Assembly: GCA_025464005.1 (NCBI GenBank)
Contig: JAODBO010000144.1
Location: 147,731-211,730, forward strand
Direction: 5' to 3'
From: Acidimicrobiaceae bacterium
GTDB lineage: Bacteria; Actinomycetota; Acidimicrobiia; Acidimicrobiales; Bog-793
DNA: 64,000 nt
Positions 26,239 to 35,193 of the stretch are shown here, piece by piece (the stretch's first letter is position 1; each line of letters opens with the position of its first letter). The notes under the pieces are model-generated. The model was not told the origin of the DNA. It made no database searches and saw nothing but the letters and a program-made list of their open reading frames with translations. The translations under genes and the position numbers were made by a program.

Positions 26239-27257
26239 GCCTTCGGGTCGATGAGCCCCGCGAGCATGCCGGCGTCGTGCGCGGCCTCCTCGGCTAGTCG
26301 CAGATAACTGAAGACGAGGTTGTCCGCACGGCGGTGCCGGAGGGCGGCACGGATGCCTTGCGGAAGAAGTAGCTGGAGTGCGATCGGCACGAGAAGTAAC
26401 CGGCGGGTACGCCGCATCACAGTAACGCTAGCGAGGGCAGCCAAGGGCAGCGGGAAGATGATCGGCCATCCGCGATCCGGGCCGAGTAGATACGACCGTG
26501 CGTGTCCGCGCCCGTATGCGTAGTTGCGCCGCGCCAGGTCGGCCAGGCTCCCTACGTAATCATGTCGCACCACGGCCTTCGGGTCGAACCACAGCAGCGA
26601 ACTCGGAAACTGCTTGCGCACGCGCCCACAGATGTACTCGTCGTCGGCGCCGAAGGTCATCCTCTCGTCGAACATGCCAACCGCCTCCAACGCGAACTTC
26701 TTGAACGACATATTCGCGCCAGCGAATGAGTAGACCGCTCGATCTCCGGCTCGGGACTCTGCCAGCCACATCCTCTCGACGTAAAGAACTAGTCGGTAGA
26801 GTAACGATGAGCTGGCCTCGAGGTCGAGCTCGAGCGGCGCTAGTGGATTGTGCTCGGCGAGATACCTGTGAACAGATGTCACCACGTGCGCCACCTCGAC
26901 GGAACCTCCGGCGGCGATGACGTGCGGCCGCTCGTGCGCACGGAGAAGCTCGGCGAGCCAGTCTTCGTTCGGGATGCAATCGTCGTCGGTGAAGGCGACG
27001 ATCGGTGCACGTGCCAATTCGATGCCCGTGTTTCGCGCGCGGCTTATGCCCGCGTTGCGCTCGTGGACGGCGAGCTCGACGTCGAACGCGCGCGCTACAT
27101 CGCTCGTCGCGTCGGTGGACCCGTCGTCGACGACGACGAGCTGGGCTCGTTCTCGCGCGCTCTGCCGCTCCAGCGCCTCGAGGCATCTGCCCAGCTTCTC
27201 TGCGCCGTTGTACGAGCACACGACGACCGTGATCTCGGGCGACGCGCACCTGGTCAA
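26208..27257 (-). CDS. Glycosyltransferase family 2
   Basis: 349 residues from a TTG that overlaps the upstream TGA (TTGA), with GAGGGGA upstream. Motifs: ITVVVCSYNGAEKLGRCLEAL, LVVVDDGSTDAT, NAGISRARNTGI, and the metal site FTDDDCIPNEDW near residue 90; a downstream MFDERMTFGADDEYICGR carries the likely catalytic acid. Two C-terminal hydrophobic stretches suggest membrane attachment. It acts in the same repeat-unit pathway as its neighbours. Confidence 0.88.
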   Translation of the reverse strand: MTRCASPEITVVVCSYNGAEKLGRCLEALERQSARERAQLVVVDDGSTDATSDVARAFDVELAVHERNAGISRARNTGIELARAPIVAFTDDDCIPNEDWLAELLRAHERPHVIAAGGSVEVAHVVTSVHRYLAEHNPLAPLELDLEASSSLLYRLVLYVERMWLAESRAGDRAVYSFAGANMSFKKFALEAVGMFDERMTFGADDEYICGRVRKQFPSSLLWFDPKAVVRHDYVGSLADLARRNYAYGRGHARSYLLGPDRGWPIIFPLPLAALASVTVMRRTRRLLLVPIALQLLLPQGIRAALRHRRADNLVFSYLRLAEEAAHDAGMLAGLIDPKAWQARRQCSR

Positions 27258-28510
27258 TGCGTCCCCTCTGGCTCTCGAGTCGAAACGAGCTCAAAGACCT
27301 CGAGGATCCGCGCCACACTTGCCCGCCAGCTGAAGTGCTCGGGAACGCGCTCGGCCGTCGGTCGAACATTCGGGTGCGAGCCAAGCGCATTCACGATAGC
27401 GCCGACGAGCGACGCCGTTGTCGGCTCGCACAGCCAGCCCGTAACGCCCTCCTCGACGAGCCGCCGCGAATGGTTGTCCTGGTGGGCAGTAGTGACGACA
27501 GGGAGCCCACATGCGATCGCCTCGGCGACCACGATGCCGAAGCCCTCGCGCGTAGATGGCAGCACGAAGACGGATGCGGCCTTCATCAACCCGAAAATCT
27601 CCGACTGGCCATCGACGTTACCGGCGAACGTCACCACGCTTTCGAGCCCCAGCGTGTGCACCTGATGTTCGAGTCGCTCCCGTTCGGGTCCGTTACCGAC
27701 GACCCCACAGGTCACCGGCATGCCCCGGGAGCGGAGTCTCGCGACGCTTTCGATCAGGAGGTCGACGTGCTTATGCGCCAGCAGCCGTCCGACATACAGC
27801 AGGTCATAGCGCTGCTCGGCAGGCTTCGCCGCGTCAATCGACTCAAGGTCCAAGCCGTTTGGAATGACCGTGATCTTGCTCGGTGGAAGGCCCTGGTCTT
27901 CGAGGCGGGCTGCCGTCGTCGGCGACGGCGTCACAACGTGGTCGCCGAGTCGCAGCGACAGCTGCTCGATCATGGCGGCGATGACTCCGAGCCGCCCGAG
28001 GTATTCGCGCCAGTACGCACGTCCCCAGTATTCATGCCAGGTCACCACCAGCGGGACACGTCGCACGAGCGCGACCAGCCGGATCGCGAACAATGGCAGG
28101 TGGGGCATGTGGTCGGCCTCGATCAAGTCGAAGCTATGGCGGAACAGGCCAAGACAGGCGAGCGAGAACATCACGGCTTCCACCATCGATCGGCGCGTCT
28201 CGTTGTAAAGCGGGTACCGTCGGCAGAGAGCGTGGTAATGGACCCCGTCCTCGACCTTGTGGACCTCACCATTCCACCAGTTCATGGTGAAGACGTGGAC
28301 CTCGAGCCCGCTCGCTGCGAGGCCTGCGACGATGTGGTGGTAGCGGACCTCCTTGCCGCCCATGTGGTACGGGTAGATCGCGTCGGTGACCACCGCGATC
28401 ACGGCAGGAGATCTCCGTTGCGCCGATCCGACCGGCGACCGATCGCGCTCGGGACGCCGCCGCGGCCGTAAGAGCGCGTTGCGAGTCAAGCGATGTGTAC
28501 GCGCGGTCAT
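27254..28510 (-). CDS. Glycosyltransferase family 4
   Basis: 418 residues, GT-B. N-terminal domain starts at VIAVVTDAIYPYHMGGKEVRYHHI, the donor domain has LLYVGRLLAHKHVDLLIES and the canonical E-x7-E site in STREGFGIVVAEAIACGLPVV. The first ~35 residues are Arg-rich and may be outside the conserved domain. Capsule-type retaining transferase, in the middle of the minus-strand operon with 8 bases to the preceding gene. Confidence 0.9.
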   Translation of the reverse strand: MTARTHRLTRNALLRPRRRPERDRSPVGSAQRRSPAVIAVVTDAIYPYHMGGKEVRYHHIVAGLAASGLEVHVFTMNWWNGEVHKVEDGVHYHALCRRYPLYNETRRSMVEAVMFSLACLGLFRHSFDLIEADHMPHLPLFAIRLVALVRRVPLVVTWHEYWGRAYWREYLGRLGVIAAMIEQLSLRLGDHVVTPSPTTAARLEDQGLPPSKITVIPNGLDLESIDAAKPAEQRYDLLYVGRLLAHKHVDLLIESVARLRSRGMPVTCGVVGNGPERERLEHQVHTLGLESVVTFAGNVDGQSEIFGLMKAASVFVLPSTREGFGIVVAEAIACGLPVVTTAHQDNHSRRLVEEGVTGWLCEPTTASLVGAIVNALGSHPNVRPTAERVPEHFSWRASVARILEVFELVSTREPEGTH

Positions 28511-28518
28511 CGGCGGGC

Positions 28519-28998
28519 CTAACTGACCTGAACGTGGAAGTCGAGGTGCTCGGCGGGCGAATCCAGCGTGACCACAATCGTGCCGGTACCGACGAGGCTC
28601 GGAGGCGGCTGGTCGATCGTCACGCGGACTGATCCCTCGTTCGCCAGAGTCGTGGATCCTGACTTCATCAGCACCGAGGTGCCGGCTTCAACGAGCTTCA
28701 CCGTCCAGTGGTAACGCCGGCGGACGCCTTCGCGATTGTCGATCACGAACGCGAACCGGAGAGGTCGGGCGATGTTGGCGCTGGAAGGCAGCTTGCCAGG
28801 GTGCACGAAGTACAGCTCGGTGAACCTCTGGTGCCCGGCAACGATGCCCAGTCGACGGGCCAGACCGAGTCCGGCGTACTGAAAAGCTATGAGCAGGGCT
28901 AGCACCGCGACCAGAGGGACGAGGAGCCGAAGATAGACCCCTCGGCGATTGCCGCGTTCGGGGGCCGTTCCGGGTGTCCCGAGGCTTTCTGCTGTCAA
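28519..28998 (-). CDS. Single-pass membrane protein, DUF1616-like
   Basis: 159 residues; TTG start overlapping the upstream TGA. One N-terminal transmembrane helix (YLRLLVPLVAVLALLIAFQY) is followed by an extracytoplasmic beta-sandwich-like domain with FTELYFVHPGKLP, IARPLRFAFVIDNREG, RRYHWTVKL, which resembles the soluble part of DUF1616 proteins. In archaea and actinobacteria such domains occur next to surface-glycan transferases. Function unknown; its position in the operon implies assembly or export. Confidence 0.68.
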   Translation of the reverse strand: MTAESLGTPGTAPERGNRRGVYLRLLVPLVAVLALLIAFQYAGLGLARRLGIVAGHQRFTELYFVHPGKLPSSANIARPLRFAFVIDNREGVRRRYHWTVKLVEAGTSVLMKSGSTTLANEGSVRVTIDQPPPSLVGTGTIVVTLDSPAEHLDFHVQVS

Positions 28999-30002
28999 AG
29001 CGCCTTCGAGTCACCACCGCCGACGGCGAGCGCCGGCCTCTGACGGAGCCGCCCGAACCGCAAGCTCGAAACCCCGGCGAATGCCGCTGGACGCTTGCTC
29101 ATCTCCCGCTCTCCATCGGCGTTCGAGCCGGCGTAGCCGGAAGATGCCCGAGCATCACTAGGTAGCACCCGGATGGGCTCCAACATGCCCGCATCGTAGT
29201 CGATGAACCCGCGGAACCGGACCTTCAGCATCACACTAAGGCACTCCAGTCCGTCGCGCGGTGTGATCTTCTTGCCGTCGGACACCGAGCGGCCGCGGTA
29301 GGAGCAGGGGATCTCGTACGGCCGAATGCCGCGCCGGAGCACTTCGCCCGTCATCTCTGTGTCCAGGCCGAATCCCGACTCGGAGAGCGCGAGCTCACGG
29401 AAGAGCCGCAACGGCATGAGCTTCAAGCAGGTGTGCATGTCCCGGAGCCACGAGCCGAACAGGAGGTTGGCGCAGATCGTCGTGACCTTGCTACCTAGCG
29501 CATAGGTCCACGACGGGAAGACGGTGCGCATCCCGGGGATGCGGGCACCGTAGACGACGCCGGCGGATCCGTTGAGCACAGGCTCAACGAGGGAGGGTAT
29601 GTCGTCGGCTGAGTACTCCAGATCAGCGTCGAACACGAGGATGTGTGTGCCGCTGGCGGCAGCCGCCGCGGCGAGGATTGCCGCACCCTTGCCACGACAT
29701 TGCTCGTGTACCAGCACGGTCACGCGTGGGTCGTCGAACGAGCGCATGATCTCGAGCGTCGTATCGGAGCTGCCGTCGTCGACCACGATCAGCTCGAGCT
29801 CGAACGCGCCGCGTACGGCCAATACCTGCGACATCGCTGCTTCGATCGTGCGCTCTTCGTTGCAGGCTGCCATGGCGACCGAGAGCTTCACGTTCGTGAC
29901 CGAGCGCAGCTCCGCGCCAGACGCGGCGTCTCGCGTCTCGCGATAAATGTCGAGCGTCTCGTCCCTGCGTGAGGCTTTCCGGCGGTCTTCGAGCTGTTCC
30001 AT
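28995..30002 (-). CDS. Glycosyltransferase family 2, first gene of the operon
   Basis: 335 residues with ATG at 30002 and GGAGG eight bases upstream; the open frame beyond is noncoding. Motifs resemble polyprenyl-phosphate mannose/glucose synthases: LSVAMAACNEERTIEAAM, LIVVDDGSSDTT, GKGAAILAA, and the metal site LVFDADLEYSADD; GFGLDTEMTGEVLRRG and YRGRSVSDGKKI complete the active site. It could make a polyprenyl-linked sugar donor for the large membrane protein downstream. The C-terminus past residue 300 is basic and unconserved. Confidence 0.85.
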   Translation of the reverse strand: MEQLEDRRKASRRDETLDIYRETRDAASGAELRSVTNVKLSVAMAACNEERTIEAAMSQVLAVRGAFELELIVVDDGSSDTTLEIMRSFDDPRVTVLVHEQCRGKGAAILAAAAAASGTHILVFDADLEYSADDIPSLVEPVLNGSAGVVYGARIPGMRTVFPSWTYALGSKVTTICANLLFGSWLRDMHTCLKLMPLRLFRELALSESGFGLDTEMTGEVLRRGIRPYEIPCSYRGRSVSDGKKITPRDGLECLSVMLKVRFRGFIDYDAGMLEPIRVLPSDARASSGYAGSNADGEREMSKRPAAFAGVSSLRFGRLRQRPALAVGGGDSKAL

Positions 30003-31065
30003 TGCGGCGGCCTCCGAGAGTTGGACATATACGACGGAAAGCCACAGCGGCGATCCGGCGTGCTGCCCACCGAGCTTCGACATTTGCAACGTGATTGTAA
30101 GACAACGAAAGCCCGCATGGCCCCTACTGAAGGATGCCGTATATGCGGTCATATGCAGCAAACATTGACACATCCAGCCGCGCTGCCGGGCTGGCGTTCG
30201 CAGGATAGCACGGCCATGATCTGGGAAATCAAGGGAATGTACTGCTCTTACGCCCGCGTTGGGCGTTCCGGAGACCACGAATAGTGGCCATATCACTACA
30301 GCCCGTAATAAAGACGATGAATGGAGCCGATGCTCTCGCCCTGTGTGGTGTAGCCACTCTGCTGCGTGAGATATTCGGCCTCTGTGCGTCACGCGCCGAT
30401 CGAGAAAATTTTCTTGTCGGCAACCATCTCCGGCGTCGAAATACCACTGGGTGTGATTTGTGCAGCCGGATAAGTGGTGGCAACCTGCTACCTGACCCCA
30501 GCACGGCGGCTTCTCACTGATTCGAGGCGCAGCCTGGACGAGGTGCTACCGATCCCGGAGCTATGCAGGAGCGTCACGCCGACGAGCCGTATGGCGGGCC
30601 GTCAGCCAGCGGCCCCTGGAGCGGTGGGGACGCGCTCATCTCCCCCGACCCGTGCGTCGCTGCACTGGCGGAACGGTCCCGGTGTGACAGGAGCCATGCG
30701 AGCGAACACGCGGCGCGTGCCGTGGTAGGCGTGGGTGGCGGCGGAAAAGCTCCTCACACACAGCGGACCACGTGTCGTAATGTGTCGAGGTGCTCGGCGT
30801 ATCGTCGTCTGCCCTCGCCGATTGATGCGAACCAATCATCACGGGTGCCCGCGCGCGTGATGATTGCGACGTCCGAGCGGCTTGCGAGTGGCTGGGGGTG
30901 CTCGCGACGGAGCCGTCACCCCCCGCTCCGAATGGACCAATCGATGGCGTTGCGGGAGGGGCGGCTGGACCGGATGTCACGAGGCCGGCTCCCGATATCC
31001 CGAACGCTCGATCTTGGGAGCCCCGACGAGCGACGTCAGCGCGAGCGACGTGTGCCGGAGGATCG
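30003..31065. other. 1-kb intergenic region between divergent gene blocks
   Basis: No gene can be supported; short frames here have unnatural composition. The left half (to about 30500) is AT-richer and should contain the operon's promoter; the right half is GC-rich leader of the FAD-NAD(P) protein gene. I looked for a SAM riboswitch because of the methionine-type genes and did not find one. Confidence 0.45.
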
Positions 31066-32880
31066 ATGATCGAGTTCGCAATCGTGGGGCTCGGGGCGTG
31101 GGGACTCTCGGTGCTCGAGCGCACCGCGAGCCGCGCTCGCGCCACGGGCGCCACGATCCGGGTGCACGTCGTCCAGCCGGGGTCGCTCGGAGGCGGCGTC
31201 TATGGTCTGAGCCAGCCGGACTATCTCGTGCTTAACAATCCCTGCTCGCAGCTCGCGCTCTACGCGTCCCCCGATGGGGGCCCCGAGCCGGCGTACGCTG
31301 CGAGTCTCTACGAATGGGCCGTGGCGAGCGGCTATCGGTGGGTCGGTTACGAGTGCAAGCTCGGAGCACGGGGCGATCCGATCCGTGGCACCGACTACCT
31401 GCCGCGGCGGCTGATGGGCGAGTACCTCAGCTGGTTCTACGCCACGCTCGTGGCGAGCGCGCCGCCGAATCTCGAAGTGGTGCGCCACATGGCGTCTGCG
31501 GTGGACATCGTGCCCGAGGCGCGCGATCGGGAACGACTGCTGCTCGATGACGGCTCGGCACTGAGCGTCGATCACGTCGTGTTGACCTCAGGTCATACCT
31601 GGAACGAGGAGGGCTCCAACTCGTCTAGGGGTGTGCAGTATCGTCGTCCCTATCCAGTCGAGTACTTCGCTGATTCGGCTCCGACTGGGACGCCGATTGC
31701 CATCGCAGGCATGGGCCTCGTCGCATACGACCTGATCACTGCAATGACCGTGGGGCGCGGCGGGACTTTCGCCGACATCGGTAGTCGCAAGCGCTACGTG
31801 CGCAGCGGACGCGAGCCAGCGATCTTCCTGTACTCGCGCTCCGGCTTGCCCTACTGTGCCAAATCCGTGCACGGCGTCGATCCGACCGGCGACTACGAGC
31901 CGGTCGTGTGCACGCCAGAGCTGTTCCGCGCCCTGACCAATCCCACCGGGGATCGTCCCAGGCGGCAGATTGACTTCCGGTCCGACGTCCTGCCCGTCCT
32001 ATTCGCAGAGATGCAGTGCAGGTACCTGACCCACTCGGCGTTTCGCCGGAGCGGCGCAGCCGCGGCCGATGAGGTGACGCAGAGCCTGAGGCAGTCCTGG
32101 AAGGCCGGCAACTTCGATCAGCTGGTCGAGGTCCTCCAGCAGAGCTATGGCCATTTCAACCCGGCAGTGGACGTGTTCGCGAGTAACGGGCGCCGGTACA
32201 GATCGAGCTCGGAGTACGAGTCGCAGACCTATGACATGATCGCCTCCGACCTCGACCACGCCCTCGCCGAGGGAGGAAGCCCGATCAAGGCCGCCCAAGA
32301 GGTCACGCGGATTCTCCGTGACCAGCTCCGATCGGTCATCGAGTTCGGCGGGCTCTCACTGGAGTCATACGTCGACTTCCAGTCGAATGTCCGCGGCGAG
32401 ATCAATCGCATCGAGGCGGGGCCGCCGGCGCTCCGCTCCCAGCAGCTACTTGCCCTGCTCGACGCGGGGATCGTTCGCCTGCCCTTCGGTCCCGCGCCCG
32501 AGCTCGATGTCGCTGCCGGCGGACGCGTCGCCCTGCGTTCGACGCAGCTCGACGAGCTCTATACCGAGACTGTGAGCTTCGCCGTGCGCGGGCATCTCGA
32601 CATGCCATCCCTGGCTCGGTCGGTATCGCCGCTGTTGAGTCGGCTGTACAGCAAAGGGCGCCTTACGCAGCTGTCCTATTGCGACACGCCAGTGGGAAGT
32701 GTGGCGATCAGTAGGGACTTCCACCCCTTCGATGCAGAAGGCCGGCTTCAGGAGCACTTGTCGCTGCTGGGAGTGCTCACGGAGGGCGTCAGGTACTTCA
32801 CCCACTACATCCCGTCGCCGCGCAGCCGCATCCGTGCAGTGCTTGATGCTCAGGCGTGTGTCGAGTCGATCATTCCCTGA
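31066..32880 (+). CDS. FAD-NAD(P)-binding protein (NAD_binding_9 type)
   Basis: 604 residues, ATG at 31066 with GGAGG four bases upstream. The dinucleotide motif IVGLGAWGLSVLER occupies 5-18, followed by the family's GGGVYG and LVLNNPCSQL segments, and a second GMGLVAYDLITAM motif near 224. The family resembles lysine/ornithine N-monooxygenase-type flavoproteins but most members are uncharacterised. It heads a block with MetY-, MetA-, ATP-grasp- and SsuD-like genes, so oxidation of an amino-acid-like or sulfur compound is plausible. The stop overlaps the convergent MetY-like gene by 11 bp. Confidence 0.78.
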   Translation: MIEFAIVGLGAWGLSVLERTASRARATGATIRVHVVQPGSLGGGVYGLSQPDYLVLNNPCSQLALYASPDGGPEPAYAASLYEWAVASGYRWVGYECKLGARGDPIRGTDYLPRRLMGEYLSWFYATLVASAPPNLEVVRHMASAVDIVPEARDRERLLLDDGSALSVDHVVLTSGHTWNEEGSNSSRGVQYRRPYPVEYFADSAPTGTPIAIAGMGLVAYDLITAMTVGRGGTFADIGSRKRYVRSGREPAIFLYSRSGLPYCAKSVHGVDPTGDYEPVVCTPELFRALTNPTGDRPRRQIDFRSDVLPVLFAEMQCRYLTHSAFRRSGAAAADEVTQSLRQSWKAGNFDQLVEVLQQSYGHFNPAVDVFASNGRRYRSSSEYESQTYDMIASDLDHALAEGGSPIKAAQEVTRILRDQLRSVIEFGGLSLESYVDFQSNVRGEINRIEAGPPALRSQQLLALLDAGIVRLPFGPAPELDVAAGGRVALRSTQLDELYTETVSFAVRGHLDMPSLARSVSPLLSRLYSKGRLTQLSYCDTPVGSVAISRDFHPFDAEGRLQEHLSLLGVLTEGVRYFTHYIPSPRSRIRAVLDAQACVESIIP

Positions 32881-34204
32881 GGCCGTCGGCGGCGCTCGTG
32901 CCTCGGCCGCGAGCCGGCGCGCCGGTCGCGGCAGTGAGCGCTTGGTCTAGATCGGCGCAGAGGTCATCGACGTGTTCGAGGCCGATCGACAGCCGGATCA
33001 TCTCGGGACGGATACCCACCGCAACGAGATCGGTGGGAGACAACTGACGATGCGTCGTCGAGGCCGGATGTGCAACGAGCGACTTGGCGTCCCCGAGATT
33101 GACGAGCCGCTTGAACAGCCCGAGGGCGTCGAACAGCGCTATCCCGGCGTCATAGCCACCGGCGACTCCGAAGGTGATGATCGAAGGGACCCGTCCCTTC
33201 AAGTACCGCTGTGCGAGCTCGTAGTGCGGATGATCGGCAAAGCCAGCAAAGCTCACCCAATCGACCCGTGAGTCAGCGGCGAGATAGGCGGCCACCTCCC
33301 GCGCATTTGACTCGTGGCGGTCCAGCCGAGCAGAAAGGCTCTCGAGTCCCTGCAGCAACATGAAAGCATTGAAGGGGGAGAGCGTCGCGCCAGTATTGCG
33401 CAACAGCACGCTCCGAGCGCGTACGGCAAATGCCCGTTCCGGGAAGTCTTTGGCGAACACGACGTTGTGAAATGCCGGCTCGGGCCGATTGAACATCGGA
33501 AAGCGCTCCGGGTGTGCTGTCCAGGGAAAACGTCCGCTGTCGACGATCGCGCCGCCGAGAGTCGTACCGTGCCCTCCGATGAACTTCGTCAGCGAGTGGA
33601 CTATCACGTCGGCGCCGTATTCGATGGGTTTGAGCATCAGCGGGGTAGCCACCGTGTTGTCCACGATCAGTGGAACGTCGCGTGCATGCGAGACGCGCGC
33701 GACGGCCTCGAGGTCGACGATGTTGCCAGCCGGATTGCCGATCGACTCGCAAAAGACGGCGCAGGTGCGATCGTCGATCAGCTGAGCGATCGCCGAGGCG
33801 CTGTCATCGGGCGCCATCCTCGGTTCGATGCCATAGCTCGGAAGTACGTGGAGGAAGTATGTGTACGAAGCGCCGTAGAGCTGCGGAGCTATCACCAAAT
33901 TCGAGCCTGGGCTCGCGAGGTTGAGCACGGAATAGCTTACGGCGGCCATGCCGGAGGCGACGACAAGCGCCGCACTTCCTCCCTCGAGAGCGGCGAGCCG
34001 CTGTTCGAGCACGTCGTTGGTCGGGTTGTTGACCCTGTTGTAGTGGAAACCTGGGGTCTCAAGGTCGAACACTGCCGCCGCGTGATCGGCGTCGGCGAAA
34101 TCGTGAGCGACCGTCTGGTAAATGGGAACAGCGACAGCCCGGGTCGCATCGGCTGTGTAGCCACCGTGGATGGCGATGGTCTCGTCGTGCAAGCGCCGCC
34201 TCAT
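32870..34204 (-). CDS. MetY-like O-acyl-homoserine sulfhydrylase (PLP enzyme)
   Basis: 444 residues of the Cys/Met-metabolism PLP family. The PLP lysine is Lys207 in HSLTKFIGGHGTT, the cofactor Asp182 is in VDNTVATP, and SGMAAVSYS binds the phosphate. The internal FPWTAHPERFPMFN and ARSVLLRNTGATLSPFNAF segments match O-acetylhomoserine sulfhydrylases rather than cystathionine gamma-synthases. It would replace an acyl group on homoserine by a sulfur nucleophile. The adjacent MetA-like gene could supply the substrate. Confidence 0.85.
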   Translation of the reverse strand: MRRRLHDETIAIHGGYTADATRAVAVPIYQTVAHDFADADHAAAVFDLETPGFHYNRVNNPTNDVLEQRLAALEGGSAALVVASGMAAVSYSVLNLASPGSNLVIAPQLYGASYTYFLHVLPSYGIEPRMAPDDSASAIAQLIDDRTCAVFCESIGNPAGNIVDLEAVARVSHARDVPLIVDNTVATPLMLKPIEYGADVIVHSLTKFIGGHGTTLGGAIVDSGRFPWTAHPERFPMFNRPEPAFHNVVFAKDFPERAFAVRARSVLLRNTGATLSPFNAFMLLQGLESLSARLDRHESNAREVAAYLAADSRVDWVSFAGFADHPHYELAQRYLKGRVPSIITFGVAGGYDAGIALFDALGLFKRLVNLGDAKSLVAHPASTTHRQLSPTDLVAVGIRPEMIRLSIGLEHVDDLCADLDQALTAATGAPARGRGTSAADGLRE

Positions 34205-34218
34205 TCTCTTGGGAGCGC

Positions 34219-35154
34219 CTATCGGCCGTGCCGCTCACGTGACTTCTGGAAGGCCTCGGTGATCCAGTTGCCGTAGAGCTTGGTAGCCGCCGTCCGCCAT
34301 GGCCAGCCGACGCGTGCAGCCAGCTCGTGGAATGGTAGCGCGCCCATGAGCAGGGGGTCGAGCTCGCCACTGACAACGCGACCGTGAAACGAGGCAATCA
34401 TGTCCTCGTCGGCGGAAGCAACGCATCCGACGGGTAGTGCCGGCTGGTCGCGTCTCTCGCCGCGTAGATAGCGCTCGGTGTCGCGCCGGTACTCGCGTAG
34501 GAGGCTCGACGCCTCATACTCCGGATGACCCTGTATCAGCACGAGTTCGCAGTGCCCCCGGAGCCGGTGTGCGACGCTCCATCCGCATTCCTCGGAGCCG
34601 ATGAGCACCTCGTACCCGACGCCCTCGACGAGAGCGCGCGGCACGTCGTTGAGCCGCGAGTGCGGTAGGACGATGGACGAGGGCAGGTCGGTCGTCAGAT
34701 AGTGCTTGGCTCTTACCTGCTGATCGAACACGCCCGTCAACTTCGCGGCCAGGCGCGTCCGGTCGATACCGTCGAACTGGAGCAGAGCTGCGTGCGCGGC
34801 GAGGCAGGAGAGCACCACCGAGCTCGAGGTCGCGGTCGACCACTCCAGAAGGTGGACGAGATCGCCCCAGTAGGCCTCTGCCGCCAATGTTGCTGTCAGT
34901 GGCTCAGAGCCGGTAACGATCACAATGTCGGGCGAGCTCGCCCATAGATCCTCGAGCGGGAAGCAAAGGCGAGCGACATGCTCCGCTATCTCACGCCCTC
35001 GCAAGACTCCGGGCAGCGTGTAGCTGCGTAGCTCGATTGCGATGGAGCCACTGCCGGCCCCAAGCAGGTCGACGAACTGGCGTTCGGTGTGGAGGAACGC
35101 CCCGTCGGGCATGTCGTTGACGAAGGCGCAGGTCAGCGGCCCATCCGAGTCCAC
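34219..35154 (-). CDS. MetA-like homoserine O-acyltransferase
   Basis: 311 residues from a GTG at 35154 with GGAGGG immediately upstream; a TTG at 35193 directly after the previous stop is possible but has no ribosome site. The MetA catalytic set is visible: nucleophile Cys117 in VVLSCLAAHAALLQF, and His210/Glu212 in LIQGHPEYEA; LPHSRLNDVP also fits. MetA activates homoserine with succinyl- or acetyl-CoA. Many actinobacteria use the unrelated MetX for this, so its presence inside this cluster hints at a specialised role. Confidence 0.82.
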   Translation of the reverse strand: MDSDGPLTCAFVNDMPDGAFLHTERQFVDLLGAGSGSIAIELRSYTLPGVLRGREIAEHVARLCFPLEDLWASSPDIVIVTGSEPLTATLAAEAYWGDLVHLLEWSTATSSSVVLSCLAAHAALLQFDGIDRTRLAAKLTGVFDQQVRAKHYLTTDLPSSIVLPHSRLNDVPRALVEGVGYEVLIGSEECGWSVAHRLRGHCELVLIQGHPEYEASSLLREYRRDTERYLRGERRDQPALPVGCVASADEDMIASFHGRVVSGELDPLLMGALPFHELAARVGWPWRTAATKLYGNWITEAFQKSRERHGR

Positions 35155-35193
35155 GCTGGACCCTCCACCGGGTCGGACGACCGAGACGGGCAA

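Noticed and set aside
30563..31069. Open frame upstream of the FAD-NAD(P) protein
   Set aside because: No ribosome site, no domain, high Arg/Ser content; it overlaps the ribosome site of the next gene. Treated as leader DNA.
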